The notes under the pieces were generated by a model, which was not told where the DNA came from, searched no databases, and worked only from the letters and a program-made list of their open reading frames with translations. Positions 32,279-41,374 of a stretch of 64,000 nucleotides of DNA are shown here, piece by piece. Both the position numbers and the translations under genes were made by a program. Where the stretch lies: positions 124,001 to 188,000 of the forward strand of contig JBJLIX010000001.1 of assembly GCA_045563675.1 (NCBI GenBank), in the 5' to 3' direction. Numbering within the stretch: position 1 is the stretch's first letter; every line of letters begins with the position of its first letter. The DNA is from AEGEAN-183 sp045563675. Its GTDB lineage: Bacteria; Pseudomonadota; Gammaproteobacteria; Magnimaribacterales; Magnimaribacteraceae.

Positions 32279-33301
32279 ATGTTTTCTTCTCTTTTATTAA
32301 AAATAATCACCCTTGGAACTTATTTTATTAGATTATTTCCACCAGAAATTTCACACTCTTTAGCCCTGAATAGCCTTAAGGTATCTACTAATTTAGGAGT
32401 TAGCTTAAAATTAAAAGATAGCAAAAATCTACCTGAAGCCAAAAAGCTACTCGGTATGAATTTCAATAATCAATTGGGCATTTCTGCAGGACTAGATAAA
32501 AACGGTGATTACATAGAATGTTTATCTAAACTAGGTATAGGCTTTTTAGAGGTTGGCACAGTAACTCCCAGACCTCAAAAAGGAAACCCAAAACCAAGAC
32601 TATTCAGAGATACAAAAAATCTTTCTCTTACTAACAGTATGGGCTTTAATAACAAAGGGGTTCATTACTTAGTTTCTAAAGCAAGAAAAAAAACAGAAGA
32701 GTGTGTTTTGGCAATAAGTATTGGAAAGAATTTTGATACTTCTCTAGACGAAGCGATTAAAGACTACTCATTTTGTTTAAAGCAAGTATTTGAAGTCGCC
32801 GATATTGTCACAGTTAATATATCCTCACCTAATACTCAAGGGTTAAGAGAACTTCAGTCCTCGCAAAAACTTCCTCAACTTCTAGGAGAACTTAAAAGAG
32901 AACAACTTGAACTTTCAAAGATATATGGATATAAGCCTCTTTTAGTAAAAATTTCTCCTGATGAAAATGAAAAATCTTTAGAGAAAATTGCTAAAGATCT
33001 TATTTCTCATGAAATTGACGGGCTAATAGCCACCAATACTAGTGAGTTTGATGGTGAAAAAAGAATTAGAGGAGGTATTAGTGGCTCAAAGCTATTACAG
33101 AAATCTAATAGAGTATTAACCATCATGAGAACTTGCTTAGGAGAAGATTTTCCTATCATTGCCTCTGGTGGAGTAACTGATTTAAAAACCTATAAACAAA
33201 AAATAGAGGCTGGTGCAGATTTAGTACAAATCTATACTGGGTTAGTTTATAAAGGACCTAAATTAATACATGAAATTGTTAATGAACAAGAAAACAATTA
33301 G
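32279..33301 (+). CDS. pyrD: Dihydroorotate dehydrogenase (quinone), class 2
   Basis: Membrane-associated FMN enzyme oxidising dihydroorotate to orotate with quinone. I start it at the ATG at 32279, giving 340 residues, close to E. coli PyrD (336), and leaving a short N-terminal quinone-tunnel helix. ATG 32261 and TTG 32228 are alternatives. Marks: GISAGLDKNGD-like FMN loop (here LGISAGLDKNGDY), EVGTVTPRPQKGNPKPRLFR, SMGFNNKG, the catalytic serine loop NISSPNTQGLRELQ, and IIASGGVTD. It appears monocistronic or leads into the yfcG-like gene 37 bases on. Confidence 0.95.
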   Translation: MFSSLLLKIITLGTYFIRLFPPEISHSLALNSLKVSTNLGVSLKLKDSKNLPEAKKLLGMNFNNQLGISAGLDKNGDYIECLSKLGIGFLEVGTVTPRPQKGNPKPRLFRDTKNLSLTNSMGFNNKGVHYLVSKARKKTEECVLAISIGKNFDTSLDEAIKDYSFCLKQVFEVADIVTVNISSPNTQGLRELQSSQKLPQLLGELKREQLELSKIYGYKPLLVKISPDENEKSLEKIAKDLISHEIDGLIATNTSEFDGEKRIRGGISGSKLLQKSNRVLTIMRTCLGEDFPIIASGGVTDLKTYKQKIEAGADLVQIYTGLVYKGPKLIHEIVNEQENN

Positions 33302-33338
33302 ATAAAATGAATTTTCTTAAAAAACAAAGGGGGCAATT

Positions 33339-34058
33339 ATGATAGACCTATATTATTCACCTACTCCAAATGGTTGGAAGATTTCAATCATGCTTGAAGA
33401 GTGTCAGTTGCCTTTTAAATTAATTCCTATGAATCTAGGTAAAGGGGATCAGTTTAAGCCTGAATTCTTGGAAATAAGCCCTAATAATAGAATGCCCGCT
33501 ATAGTGGATCATGAAGGTCCTGAAGGTAAAGAAATTAGTGTATTTGAGTCTGGGGCTATTCTAGTTTACTTAGCAGAAAAGACTGGCCAATTCTTATCTA
33601 GTAAACCTTTTGAAAGGATGAAGGCTTTAGAATGGCTATTCTGGCAGGTTGGGGGACTGGGACCTATGGCAGGACAAGTCAGTCACTTTGTTAATTATGC
33701 TCCTAACTTTCCTGGGGATCACTCTTATTCTGAAAAGCGCTATAAAGACGAATATGACAGACTTTTAGGAGTAATGGATAAGGTTTTAAAAGAAAATGAA
33801 TTTCTAGCTGGGGACTATTCTGTAGCTGATATGGCATCCTTCCCTTGGGTTACAGCGTACAAGAGATATGAAGTTGATCTAGATTCCTTTATAAATGTAA
33901 GAAGATGGTTTGATGAGATAAAACAAAGGCCTGCAGTAAGGAAAGGGATTGACTTAGGTAAAGAGCAAAGAAACTTTGGAAAAGGAATGACCAAAGAAAG
34001 TTTAGATAATATGTTTGGACAGACATCCCAAAAGATAGAAGAAAAAACTAAAAAATGA
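33339..34058 (+). CDS. yfcG: Glutathione S-transferase family, YfcG/YghU-like disulfide-bond oxidoreductase
   Basis: A 239-residue GST. The start MIDLYYSPTPNGWKISIMLEE, followed by LGKGDQFKPEFLEISPNNRMPAIVDHEG and FESGAILVYLAEKTGQFL, aligns closely with E. coli YfcG, including the Asn12-type active site (TPNG) and WLFWQVGGLGPMAGQ. YfcG reduces disulfides with glutathione. A strong AGGGGGC ribosome site precedes the ATG. The stop overlaps the dioxygenase gene by 4 bases. Confidence 0.9.
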   Translation: MIDLYYSPTPNGWKISIMLEECQLPFKLIPMNLGKGDQFKPEFLEISPNNRMPAIVDHEGPEGKEISVFESGAILVYLAEKTGQFLSSKPFERMKALEWLFWQVGGLGPMAGQVSHFVNYAPNFPGDHSYSEKRYKDEYDRLLGVMDKVLKENEFLAGDYSVADMASFPWVTAYKRYEVDLDSFINVRRWFDEIKQRPAVRKGIDLGKEQRNFGKGMTKESLDNMFGQTSQKIEEKTKK

Positions 34059-34696
34059 AAATCTCCTTGGGGCAATATGAGATGGAGATGATTCATCATG
34101 ATCCAAAAATATTTACCATCGAGGGAGTACTTAATAAAGAAGAGTGCAAACACTTTATAGATATTTCTTCAGATTTCATGAAAAGGTCTACTGTGAGTGC
34201 TATAAACAAGGACAATAAGAAAAGCGGGGAAATAGACATGCGCAGAACAAGCAGTAACTGCTGGGTTAGACATAATCACTCTGAAATAACTTTTTCTGTG
34301 GCTAAGAGAATATCGGAGCTAATTCAAATGCCTGTGCAAAATGCTGAATCTTTTCAAGTTCTTCATTATGCTTCTGCTCAAGAGTATCAACCTCATATGG
34401 ATACTTTTGATTCTGAAACAGATTTGGGGAAATCTTACTTAGGCAAATCTGGTCAGAGACTAGTAACTGTTTTGGCTTATTTAAATAATGTAAAGAAAGG
34501 AGGGGAAACAGCTTTCCCCAATATAGATAAGAGTGTAAGCCCTTCTCAAGGTAAGATTGCTGTCTTTCATGATTGTCATGAAGGTACAGATATTCCTCAT
34601 AAAGGTTCTTTACATGGAGCCTGTCCTGTTTTAGAAGGAGAAAAATGGGCATTTAACCTTTGGTTTAGACAAAATCAAGTGGAAGAAGAACTTTGA
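34055..34696 (+). CDS. 2-oxoglutarate/Fe(II) dioxygenase, prolyl 4-hydroxylase-like
   Basis: A 213-residue P4Hc-domain protein expected to hydroxylate prolines using 2-oxoglutarate, O2 and Fe(II). Iron ligands His114 and Asp116 are in QPHMDTFD, distal His187 is in LHGACPV, and the 2-oxoglutarate Lys197 is in GEKWAFNLWFR. The region HYASAQEYQPHMD and VLAYLNNVKKGGETAFP are characteristic. There is no signal peptide, so it acts in the cytoplasm. It overlaps the genes on both sides by 4 bases (GST and quinone oxidoreductase), so the trio forms one unit. The substrate is unknown; EF-Tu is a known target of a Pseudomonas homologue. Confidence 0.88.
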   Translation: MKISLGQYEMEMIHHDPKIFTIEGVLNKEECKHFIDISSDFMKRSTVSAINKDNKKSGEIDMRRTSSNCWVRHNHSEITFSVAKRISELIQMPVQNAESFQVLHYASAQEYQPHMDTFDSETDLGKSYLGKSGQRLVTVLAYLNNVKKGGETAFPNIDKSVSPSQGKIAVFHDCHEGTDIPHKGSLHGACPVLEGEKWAFNLWFRQNQVEEEL

Positions 34697-35697
34697 TGAT
34701 TAAATCTAAAGCTCTAGTTTGCAAGTCCTTAACAGAAGATTTATCTGGGGTAAGTTTAAGTGAAATTGAATTGCCTAAACCCGGTAATGAAGAAGTCTTA
34801 ATTAAAGTAAAAGCTGCCTCAGTTAATTTTCCTGATCTCCTTATGACACAAGGAAAGTATCAACATAAACCTGAACTTCCTTTTGTTCTTGGAATGGAGG
34901 GTTCTGGAATAATTCAAGAACTAGGATCTAATGTCAGCGACTTTAAAATTGGAGATGAAGTTACTTTTGGTTCTTGGGGAAATGGTTCTTTTTCACAATT
35001 TGCGATTGTCTCCACAAATGGAGTAAAACTAAAATCAGACGGTTTGAACTTTGAAGAAGCAGCATCGTTTCAAACAGCTTACTTAACAGCTTATGTTTCT
35101 TTAGTGAGGAGAGGGGAACTCCAATCTGGAGAAAACCTATTGGTTCATGGAGCTACTGGAGGTGTGGGAATGGCAGCAGTACAGCTTGGTAAAAAACTTG
35201 GAGCTAAAGTGATAGCCACTGGAACTAGTGAAGAAAAACTAAAAGAAACCTTAAACTGGGGAGCTTCTCACTATATTCTCACACATAAAAACAACAAAGT
35301 AGCGTTTAGAGATCAAGTAAAAGACTTAACTGAAGGTAAAGGTGCAGATGTCATCTATGATCCTGTTGGAGGAGATGTCTTTGATGAGTCGATAAGATGT
35401 ATAAATTGGAATGGAAGGATATTGATAGTTGGCTTCACCAGTGGAAGAATTCCCTCGGCCCCAGTCAACATGCCATTAATTAAAGGATTTTCTATAATTG
35501 GAGTCAGGGCAGGAGAATATGGCAGAAGAGACCCTATTAAGGGAAAAGAAAATATAGAAGAAGTAAAAAAAATGGCAGATGAAGGACTTTTAAAACCTCA
35601 CATTTGTAAAACTTTTAAGCTTGAAGAGGCAAAAGAAGCGATAAAATATTTATCTGAAAGAAAGCTAGTAGGAAAAATTGCAATAGTCATGGACTAA
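34693..35697 (+). CDS. NADPH:quinone oxidoreductase-like zinc-free MDR
   Basis: A 334-residue medium-chain reductase of the quinone oxidoreductase group. It lacks the zinc cysteines. It has SVNFPDLLMTQGKYQHKPELPFVLGMEGSG near residue 35, the nucleotide motif VHGATGGVGMAAVQLGKKLGA (about 150-170), and VIYDPVGGDVFDES. It likely reduces quinones or enals with NADPH. Coupled to the upstream dioxygenase by a 4-base overlap, and its stop overlaps that of the convergent isomerase by 4 bases. Confidence 0.88.
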   Translation: MMIKSKALVCKSLTEDLSGVSLSEIELPKPGNEEVLIKVKAASVNFPDLLMTQGKYQHKPELPFVLGMEGSGIIQELGSNVSDFKIGDEVTFGSWGNGSFSQFAIVSTNGVKLKSDGLNFEEAASFQTAYLTAYVSLVRRGELQSGENLLVHGATGGVGMAAVQLGKKLGAKVIATGTSEEKLKETLNWGASHYILTHKNNKVAFRDQVKDLTEGKGADVIYDPVGGDVFDESIRCINWNGRILIVGFTSGRIPSAPVNMPLIKGFSIIGVRAGEYGRRDPIKGKENIEEVKKMADEGLLKPHICKTFKLEEAKEAIKYLSERKLVGKIAIVMD

Positions 35698-36302
35698 CTA
35701 GGGTGCTGTAATATCTCCTCTATCAATTGCAAGCGGTCATTACCAAAGAACATATTTTTCTCATTTATAAATATAGTGGGAGAACCAAACCCTCCCCTAT
35801 CAATCAGTTCTTGAGTATTAGATTTTAAAAGCTCCTTTGTCTGATCTAATGCAATAAAACTAAAGAAGTCTTGGCTATCAAAGTCTAGAGAAGAAATTAT
35901 TTGATTCAAAACTTCATCTTGAGAAATGTCATTTCCTTCCGTCCAGTAAGAAAAAAAGACTTTTGAAGAGTATTCCGAGATCATTTCTTTATTTATTGCA
36001 TAAAAAGCACCTCTCATAGCTTTAACGCTATTTACTGGAAAAACATCTGGCCAGTTAATAGTTAAGCCTCTGACCTTAGACCAGTCTTGAAGATCCTTGG
36101 TTGAATAGTCTTGCTTAGCTTTAACAGGATTCTCTCTAGATGCATAAACGCTAGGATTAGAGGAATTAAAAACTCCACCAACAAGAATAGGTTTCCAAAT
36201 AAGTTTGAGATCCTGTCTAGCAACTAAATTTTCTATTTCTGAAAAAGCAAGGTAAGTCCAAGGACTGCTGCAATCATAAAAAAATTCTATTTTAGATTTC
36301 AT
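35694..36302 (-). CDS. 2-hydroxychromene-2-carboxylate isomerase family (DsbA-like/kappa GST fold)
   Basis: A 202-residue member of the HCCA isomerase family, which uses glutathione in naphthalene-type ring degradation. The N-terminus KIEFFYDCSSPWTYLAFSEIE has the active-site serine position (SSPW), and YSTKDLQDWSKVRGLTINWPDVFPVNS followed by the C-terminal IDRGGFGSPTIFIN matches the fold. It is 3 bases downstream of the MBL hydrolase gene and probably cotranscribed. True substrate unknown. Confidence 0.85.
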   Translation of the reverse strand: MKSKIEFFYDCSSPWTYLAFSEIENLVARQDLKLIWKPILVGGVFNSSNPSVYASRENPVKAKQDYSTKDLQDWSKVRGLTINWPDVFPVNSVKAMRGAFYAINKEMISEYSSKVFFSYWTEGNDISQDEVLNQIISSLDFDSQDFFSFIALDQTKELLKSNTQELIDRGGFGSPTIFINEKNMFFGNDRLQLIEEILQHPS

Positions 36303-36305
36303 ATT

Positions 36306-37283
36306 TTAAGAAATTTTAGCTAAGTCAGCCATCTGAGAAAATAGTATTGTTATATCCTCTCTCAAGGTCTCATTTTTGAACTCTCTATAGAGAGAATTAA
36401 CATTAACTGCTATTCTCTCTGCATCGCCCCAAGTAGAAAAACTATCTAAATTTATATCCTTTGAAGCTTCCAATGGGTCCATGCCGGCTTGATATCTAAT
36501 CTTAGCTTCATCCCTAACATAGATTAAATAACTTTTAACTGCCTCTACACCCTTCTTGTCTGTAACAGGTCCATGTCCCGGAACTACTATAGCAACATCC
36601 ATTGCCATTATTAGGTTACAAGCCTTTATCCAGTTTTCTACTGGACCAGCCCAAAGAATAGGATGACCTTCTATAAAAAGAATATCTCCAGTAAAAACTG
36701 TTTTGTCTTCTGGCACGTATACGAGAATATCTCCATTTGTATGAGCAGGTCCTACTTCTATTAATTCTATTTTTTTATTTCCAACAAACTTCTCTTTTTT
36801 TCCAGAGAAGGTAGAGTTTGGCATTTTCCTGGTAACGCCTTCAAAATTGAAAGATCCAAAGCAATGAATGAAATATTCGCCAAGATCTCCCATCTCTTTA
36901 GCTCTTTTCATCAGAGCAGCCATTATTTCTGGTGATTCATGCTCCATCTCCTCTAAAGTAGCTTGGCTACATATAATTTCTGAAGTTTGAACACAATTAT
37001 TGCCATTGCAGTGATCTCCATTAGAGTGGCTGTTAACTAAGGCAGTAATATCTTTCATCGCAACAGGTTCTGCCTTTCTCATTGAACTCAGCATTTCATT
37101 GGTTAGGTCTTCATCAAAAAGGGTGTCAATTATTAAACTTTGATTACTATCTGATACCAATCCTGCATTACTCCATCCCCAACCTCCGTCTGGTTGAAGG
37201 TAGCAATAAATGCCATCGCCTAAATCACAAAGCCCTTTTTTGTAAGGTTTTATTCCTAAATCTCTATATTGTGAACTTTTCAA
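36306..37283 (-). CDS. MBL-fold metallo-hydrolase with variant HxNxDH motif
   Basis: A 325-residue metallo-beta-lactamase-fold protein without a signal peptide. The metal motif reads HSNGDH (His86, Asn88, Asp90, His91), so the second histidine of the usual HxHxDH is Asn. Other ligands are present: GPAHTNGDILVYVPEDKTVFTGDILF (about 180-205) and VVPGHGPV. This HxNGDH variant recurs in a subset of MBL hydrolases. The neighbour HCCA isomerase suggests a role in degradation of an aromatic or glutathione conjugate, by inference only. Confidence 0.85.
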   Translation of the reverse strand: MKSSQYRDLGIKPYKKGLCDLGDGIYCYLQPDGGWGWSNAGLVSDSNQSLIIDTLFDEDLTNEMLSSMRKAEPVAMKDITALVNSHSNGDHCNGNNCVQTSEIICSQATLEEMEHESPEIMAALMKRAKEMGDLGEYFIHCFGSFNFEGVTRKMPNSTFSGKKEKFVGNKKIELIEVGPAHTNGDILVYVPEDKTVFTGDILFIEGHPILWAGPVENWIKACNLIMAMDVAIVVPGHGPVTDKKGVEAVKSYLIYVRDEAKIRYQAGMDPLEASKDINLDSFSTWGDAERIAVNVNSLYREFKNETLREDITILFSQMADLAKIS

Positions 37284-37387
37284 TTCTGTTCCCTTTATAC
37301 TTTTACTTAGTAAAACTAATTTTCTTAAACGATAATTGTAACTATATTGTCTTGATATATATAATCTCCTAAAAAAGACATAATTTA

Positions 37388-39463
37388 ATGAACAAAATTA
37401 AACACTTATTATCTCAACTAATATTAATAATAATTTCATTAAATTTACTTTCTGAAAACCCAGAAGACTTTTATACCTTTAATGATGACCATGTCAAATT
37501 AACAAAAGAAGTCATTGGTATTCTAGAAACTCAACATTTTACAAAAAAAAGTTATATCTCTCTTAAGGAAGAATCTCTCTATTCTTATTTTGAAAGGCTT
37601 GACCCTAATCGAACTATATTTTTAGCGTCAGAAATCGAGAGGTTTGTTAAACAACAACAATCTTTAAGGAAAGAAAATCACGCTGAGGAGTTAAACAGGG
37701 CATTTGAAATATTTGATTTATACAGAAAAAGATATGAAAAAAGATACAACTATCAAAAAGAAATTTTGGAAACCGCTAAGGATTCAGATCTAAAGCAAGA
37801 TAGAAAGATACTAAAAGATCGTTCAGAGTCTAATTGGCCAAACCAGATTGAGCTTCTATATCAGTTATGGCAAGACATTATCCTCAATGATGTTATTCAG
37901 TTAAATCTAAATGGAAATGAACTAAAAGAAACTAAAGAAAAGTTGCTTAAAAGACTAGCGAATCAATACCACTTCTTTAAGCAAACTAAATCTGAAGATA
38001 TCGTTGATCTTTATATAAACTCTATAGCTTTAACCTATGGACCTCATACAAGTTACATGTCTCCTAAAAGAATGGAAGATTTTGAAATAGATATGAGGTT
38101 GTCACTGGAGGGCATAGGAGCTCTTTTATCTAGTGATGGTTTATATACTACTATTGCCTCTCTTGTTCCTGGGGGACCTGCAGAAAAAGCAGATAAATTA
38201 AAACCAAAAGATAAAATCATAGGCGTAGCTCAAGAAGGTGAAGATGACATTACGGATGTTATTGGATGGAGAATTGATGATGTTGTGCAACTAATTAGAG
38301 GTCCAAAAAATACCAATGTAAGATTAGAGATAATACCCTCTAGTTCCGTAGACGAGTCAGAAACAAAAATAATAGAAATTACAAGGAATGTTGTAAAACT
38401 TGAAGATCAAGCTGCTGAAGAAAAGATAATTAACGTCAAGAAAGACTCTTTAGAATACAAAGTTGGAGTCATTTCTTTGCCTGCTTTTTATATGGATTTT
38501 GAAGCTTTCTCTCGAAGGGAATATGACTTTAGAAGCAGTAGCAAAGATGTTAAGAAGCTAATTATATCCTTAAAGGAAAAAAATATAGACGGCCTTATTC
38601 TAGACTTAAGGAATAATGGAGGAGGATCTCTGTTTGAAGCAAATGCTCTGGCTCATCTCTTTTTAGGAGGAGGCATTAAGGTACAAGTTAAAAGTTCAAA
38701 TGGAAATATTCAGGGTATAGGAGATAGAAGAGGATTCCAATTTTATGATGGACCTTTAGTTATTTTGGTAAATAAATTTAGCGCTTCTGCTTCTGAAATT
38801 CTTGCAGGAGCAATCCAGGACTATGAAAGAGGATTGGTCCTAGGAAGTGATACTTTTGGTAAAGGAACAGTTCAAAGAGTACAAGAATTATCCATAGGGC
38901 AACTTAAATTTACAGAGTCAAAATTCTATAGAGTTTCAGGAAAAAGTACTCAAAACAAGGGGATTTCACCAGACATCATATTGCCTAGCCCAATTAATGA
39001 AAGTGAGTACGGAGAAAGTACACTTCCTAAAGCTCTTGGTTATGACGTCATTAGTAAAACAAAGACTAGAAATTTCAATAGGGTTCCATTCTCTAAACAA
39101 ATATTTACAAAAGATCATAAAGATAGAGTGGATACCTCTGTAATTTTTAACCATTACAAGACTCTAAATTCTTGGAGAAAAAATCAAGAAAATGAAAAAT
39201 TTGTTGAACTTGATATAGATAAAAGGAGACTAAAAAAAGAAAGGATAGAGACTGATATGCTTTCTATGGAGAACAACCTAAGAAAAACGTTAGGCTTAAA
39301 TACTTTTAATACATATAAAGATTTCCTAGATAAAGATGAAGACGATAAAAAACCAGATATTGATGAAGAAATCTTATATGAAGCTGCCAATATACTCACA
39401 GATTTTATTGACTATTCCTTTAAACCTATTGTCACCATGAACCAAAATAGAAAAGATGCTTAA
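37388..39463 (+). CDS. prc: Carboxy-terminal processing (tail-specific) protease Prc
   Basis: Periplasmic serine protease of 691 residues that trims or degrades proteins from hydrophobic C-termini. It has a signal-like N-terminus (LLSQLILIIISLNLLS), a helical N-terminal domain, a PDZ domain (about residues 237-320, with LSLEGIGALLSS), and the S41 catalytic region: Ser467 in FSASASEIL and Lys492 in FGKGTVQ, 25 residues apart as in E. coli Prc. The C-terminal DUF3340-like part is present. The stop overlaps xthA by 8 bases (ATGCTTAA). Confidence 0.94.
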   Translation: MNKIKHLLSQLILIIISLNLLSENPEDFYTFNDDHVKLTKEVIGILETQHFTKKSYISLKEESLYSYFERLDPNRTIFLASEIERFVKQQQSLRKENHAEELNRAFEIFDLYRKRYEKRYNYQKEILETAKDSDLKQDRKILKDRSESNWPNQIELLYQLWQDIILNDVIQLNLNGNELKETKEKLLKRLANQYHFFKQTKSEDIVDLYINSIALTYGPHTSYMSPKRMEDFEIDMRLSLEGIGALLSSDGLYTTIASLVPGGPAEKADKLKPKDKIIGVAQEGEDDITDVIGWRIDDVVQLIRGPKNTNVRLEIIPSSSVDESETKIIEITRNVVKLEDQAAEEKIINVKKDSLEYKVGVISLPAFYMDFEAFSRREYDFRSSSKDVKKLIISLKEKNIDGLILDLRNNGGGSLFEANALAHLFLGGGIKVQVKSSNGNIQGIGDRRGFQFYDGPLVILVNKFSASASEILAGAIQDYERGLVLGSDTFGKGTVQRVQELSIGQLKFTESKFYRVSGKSTQNKGISPDIILPSPINESEYGESTLPKALGYDVISKTKTRNFNRVPFSKQIFTKDHKDRVDTSVIFNHYKTLNSWRKNQENEKFVELDIDKRRLKKERIETDMLSMENNLRKTLGLNTFNTYKDFLDKDEDDKKPDIDEEILYEAANILTDFIDYSFKPIVTMNQNRKDA

Positions 39464-40271
39464 AGTAATTTCTTTTAATATAAATAGTGTAAGAGCCAGA
39501 ATTCATCAGGTAGAAGAAATTATAAATTTCCATGATCCAGATGTTATCGGCTTACAAGAAACAAAGGTAGATAATGAAAACTACCCATATAAAGCCATTG
39601 AAGAATTAGGATATAAATCAATTGTTCATGGTCAAAAAGCTCATTACGGTGTCGCCCTTCTGTCAAAAAAATTACCCATAAATCATGGGATGGGATTTTC
39701 GGGAGACACTGAAGATTCACAAAAAAGATTTGTGTGGGGAGAGTACAAAGTAAATAAAGAAAAAGTCTTCATACTTAATGGTTATTTTCCTCAAGGAGAA
39801 GAAAGGAACCATCCAATAAAATTTCCTGCTAAAGAAAAATTTTATAAAGATTTGATAAAACACCTAAAGAAAAAACATACTCCAGAACAATACTTAATGG
39901 TTATGGGCGATCTAAATATATCTCCTGAGGATATTGACATAGGTATAGGTGAGGAAAATAGAAAGAGGTGGTTAAGATCAGGAAAATGCAGTTTTCTTCC
40001 AGAAGAAAGGCAATGGTTAGCAAATTTAACTTCTTGGGGTCTTTTTGATACTTTTAGGACTGTAAACCCAAAAGAAAATAATACTTTCAGTTGGTTTGAT
40101 TATAGGAGCAGAGCTTTTAATGACAAACCTAAAAGAGGCTTAAGAATAGATCATATATGGGCAACAAAAGATCTAAATGAGAAGATTGTGGAAGTAGGTG
40201 TAGATTACAAGATTAGAGGAATGGAAAAGCCTTCAGATCATGCACCTATTTGGACCTCCTTTAAGATTTAA
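39456..40271 (+). CDS. xthA: Exodeoxyribonuclease III
   Basis: AP endonuclease and 3'-5' exonuclease for base-excision repair, 271 residues. Seen: FNINSVRARI (6-15), LQETKVDNENYP with metal-binding Glu35, GDLNISPEDIDIG, RIDHIWATKDL and the C-terminal SDHAPIWTSFKI. All EEP-fold catalytic blocks are intact. Translation is coupled to prc by the 8-base overlap, an unusual pairing. Confidence 0.94.
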   Translation: MLKVISFNINSVRARIHQVEEIINFHDPDVIGLQETKVDNENYPYKAIEELGYKSIVHGQKAHYGVALLSKKLPINHGMGFSGDTEDSQKRFVWGEYKVNKEKVFILNGYFPQGEERNHPIKFPAKEKFYKDLIKHLKKKHTPEQYLMVMGDLNISPEDIDIGIGEENRKRWLRSGKCSFLPEERQWLANLTSWGLFDTFRTVNPKENNTFSWFDYRSRAFNDKPKRGLRIDHIWATKDLNEKIVEVGVDYKIRGMEKPSDHAPIWTSFKI

Positions 40272-40717
40272 CCCCTCCTTGTTAAAAAGAAACTCTTTAA
40301 TAAGTCTGAAGATTCTTTTTCCAGTAAACCTCCCTCGTAAGTAAACTTATGATTAAGTAGATTTGAACTAAGTATTGCTTCTTTACCAACTAGAAAACCT
40401 GACTTAGGGTCTGAAGCTGAAAAAAATACTTTCTTAATTCTTGCATGGATGATTGCCCCTACACACATTAGGCAAGGCTCAAGAGTTGTATAAAGAACAG
40501 AATTAACTAGCCTGTAATTACTAGTTTTTTTTCCGGCTTCTCTCAATGCAATGATTTCTGCATGTGCTGTAGGGTCATTAGAAACGATGCTCTGGTTATA
40601 ACCCTTACCTATTATTTCATTTTCAAAAACAACAACTGAACCCACTGGAACTTCATTATGTTTTGAAGCTAACTTAGCTAATGACAAAGCTTCTTTCATA
40701 AAAAGTTCATCATTCAT
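40268..40717 (-). CDS. tadA: tRNA-specific adenosine deaminase TadA
   Basis: Deaminates A34 to inosine in tRNA-Arg(ACG). The 149 residues contain the zinc site HAEIIALREA (His52, catalytic Glu54) and PCLMCVGAI (Cys82, Cys85), along with VPVGSVVV. The start overlaps the stop of the upstream GNAT gene by 4 bases, and the stop overlaps the convergent xthA stop by 4 bases. Normal length and motifs. Confidence 0.95.
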   Translation of the reverse strand: MNDELFMKEALSLAKLASKHNEVPVGSVVVFENEIIGKGYNQSIVSNDPTAHAEIIALREAGKKTSNYRLVNSVLYTTLEPCLMCVGAIIHARIKKVFFSASDPKSGFLVGKEAILSSNLLNHKFTYEGGLLEKESSDLLKSFFLTRRG

Positions 40718-41262
40718 TTTTTTACCAGTTTTTTGGACATCCTCTTTAAAGGGATTCTTATATTAGACGCACTCTCCCACTCAATAGTTTCTAAAACTTT
40801 ATAACCAGATTTCAAATAAAGTGACTCTCCAGCAAGAGTAGCCATTAATTCACAACTTTTAAAACCCGCTTCTAATGCAGCCCCTTCACTCTTTTCTAAT
40901 ATTAATCTACCAATCCCTCTTCGTATCCAATTAGGATGCGTATACATAGCTCTAATTTTGGCCGGTTCTGTTTTCTTATCCAAGAAAGCTTCATCTCTGT
41001 CTCTTGTGTTACTAGATCCAAATAATGTTTTTCTCTTACTCCAACCCCCGCATCCTATAATTTTGTCATTTTTAATGACCTTAAAGTAAGTTTGATCTCG
41101 TATTAACTGGTAATCTAGACCCATAGCCTCAAAAGAAGCTTCTATTTGCTCTTTATCCAGGAAAGATGCTTGAAGAATTTTAATAGCCTGGTGCATTATT
41201 TCTTCTAGTTTAGGTATATCCACCATGACAGCTTTCTCAATTTTAAATTGTTTAACAAACAT
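40714..41262 (-). CDS. GNAT family N-acetyltransferase
   Basis: A 182-residue acetyltransferase. The acetyl-CoA loop is HPNWIRRGIGRLILEKSEGAALEAG, with the RRGIGR diphosphate-binding signature, and the C-terminal beta-bulge is LAGESLYLKSGYKVLE. An N-terminal segment (EKAVMVDIPKLEEIMHQAI) matches the usual first strand/helix. Substrate cannot be predicted. Coupled to tadA. Confidence 0.85.
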   Translation of the reverse strand: MFVKQFKIEKAVMVDIPKLEEIMHQAIKILQASFLDKEQIEASFEAMGLDYQLIRDQTYFKVIKNDKIIGCGGWSKRKTLFGSSNTRDRDEAFLDKKTEPAKIRAMYTHPNWIRRGIGRLILEKSEGAALEAGFKSCELMATLAGESLYLKSGYKVLETIEWESASNIRIPLKRMSKKLVKK

Positions 41263-41374
41263 ATGTTTAGTTTATCAGCACTGTCCTAAAACTCTTCTTT
41301 AAGCTAGAATATTGTTGACTTAGATGCAGAGGGCCTAGTGCTTTCTGTGTATGTTTTTTTTTATTGGGGAAAAT

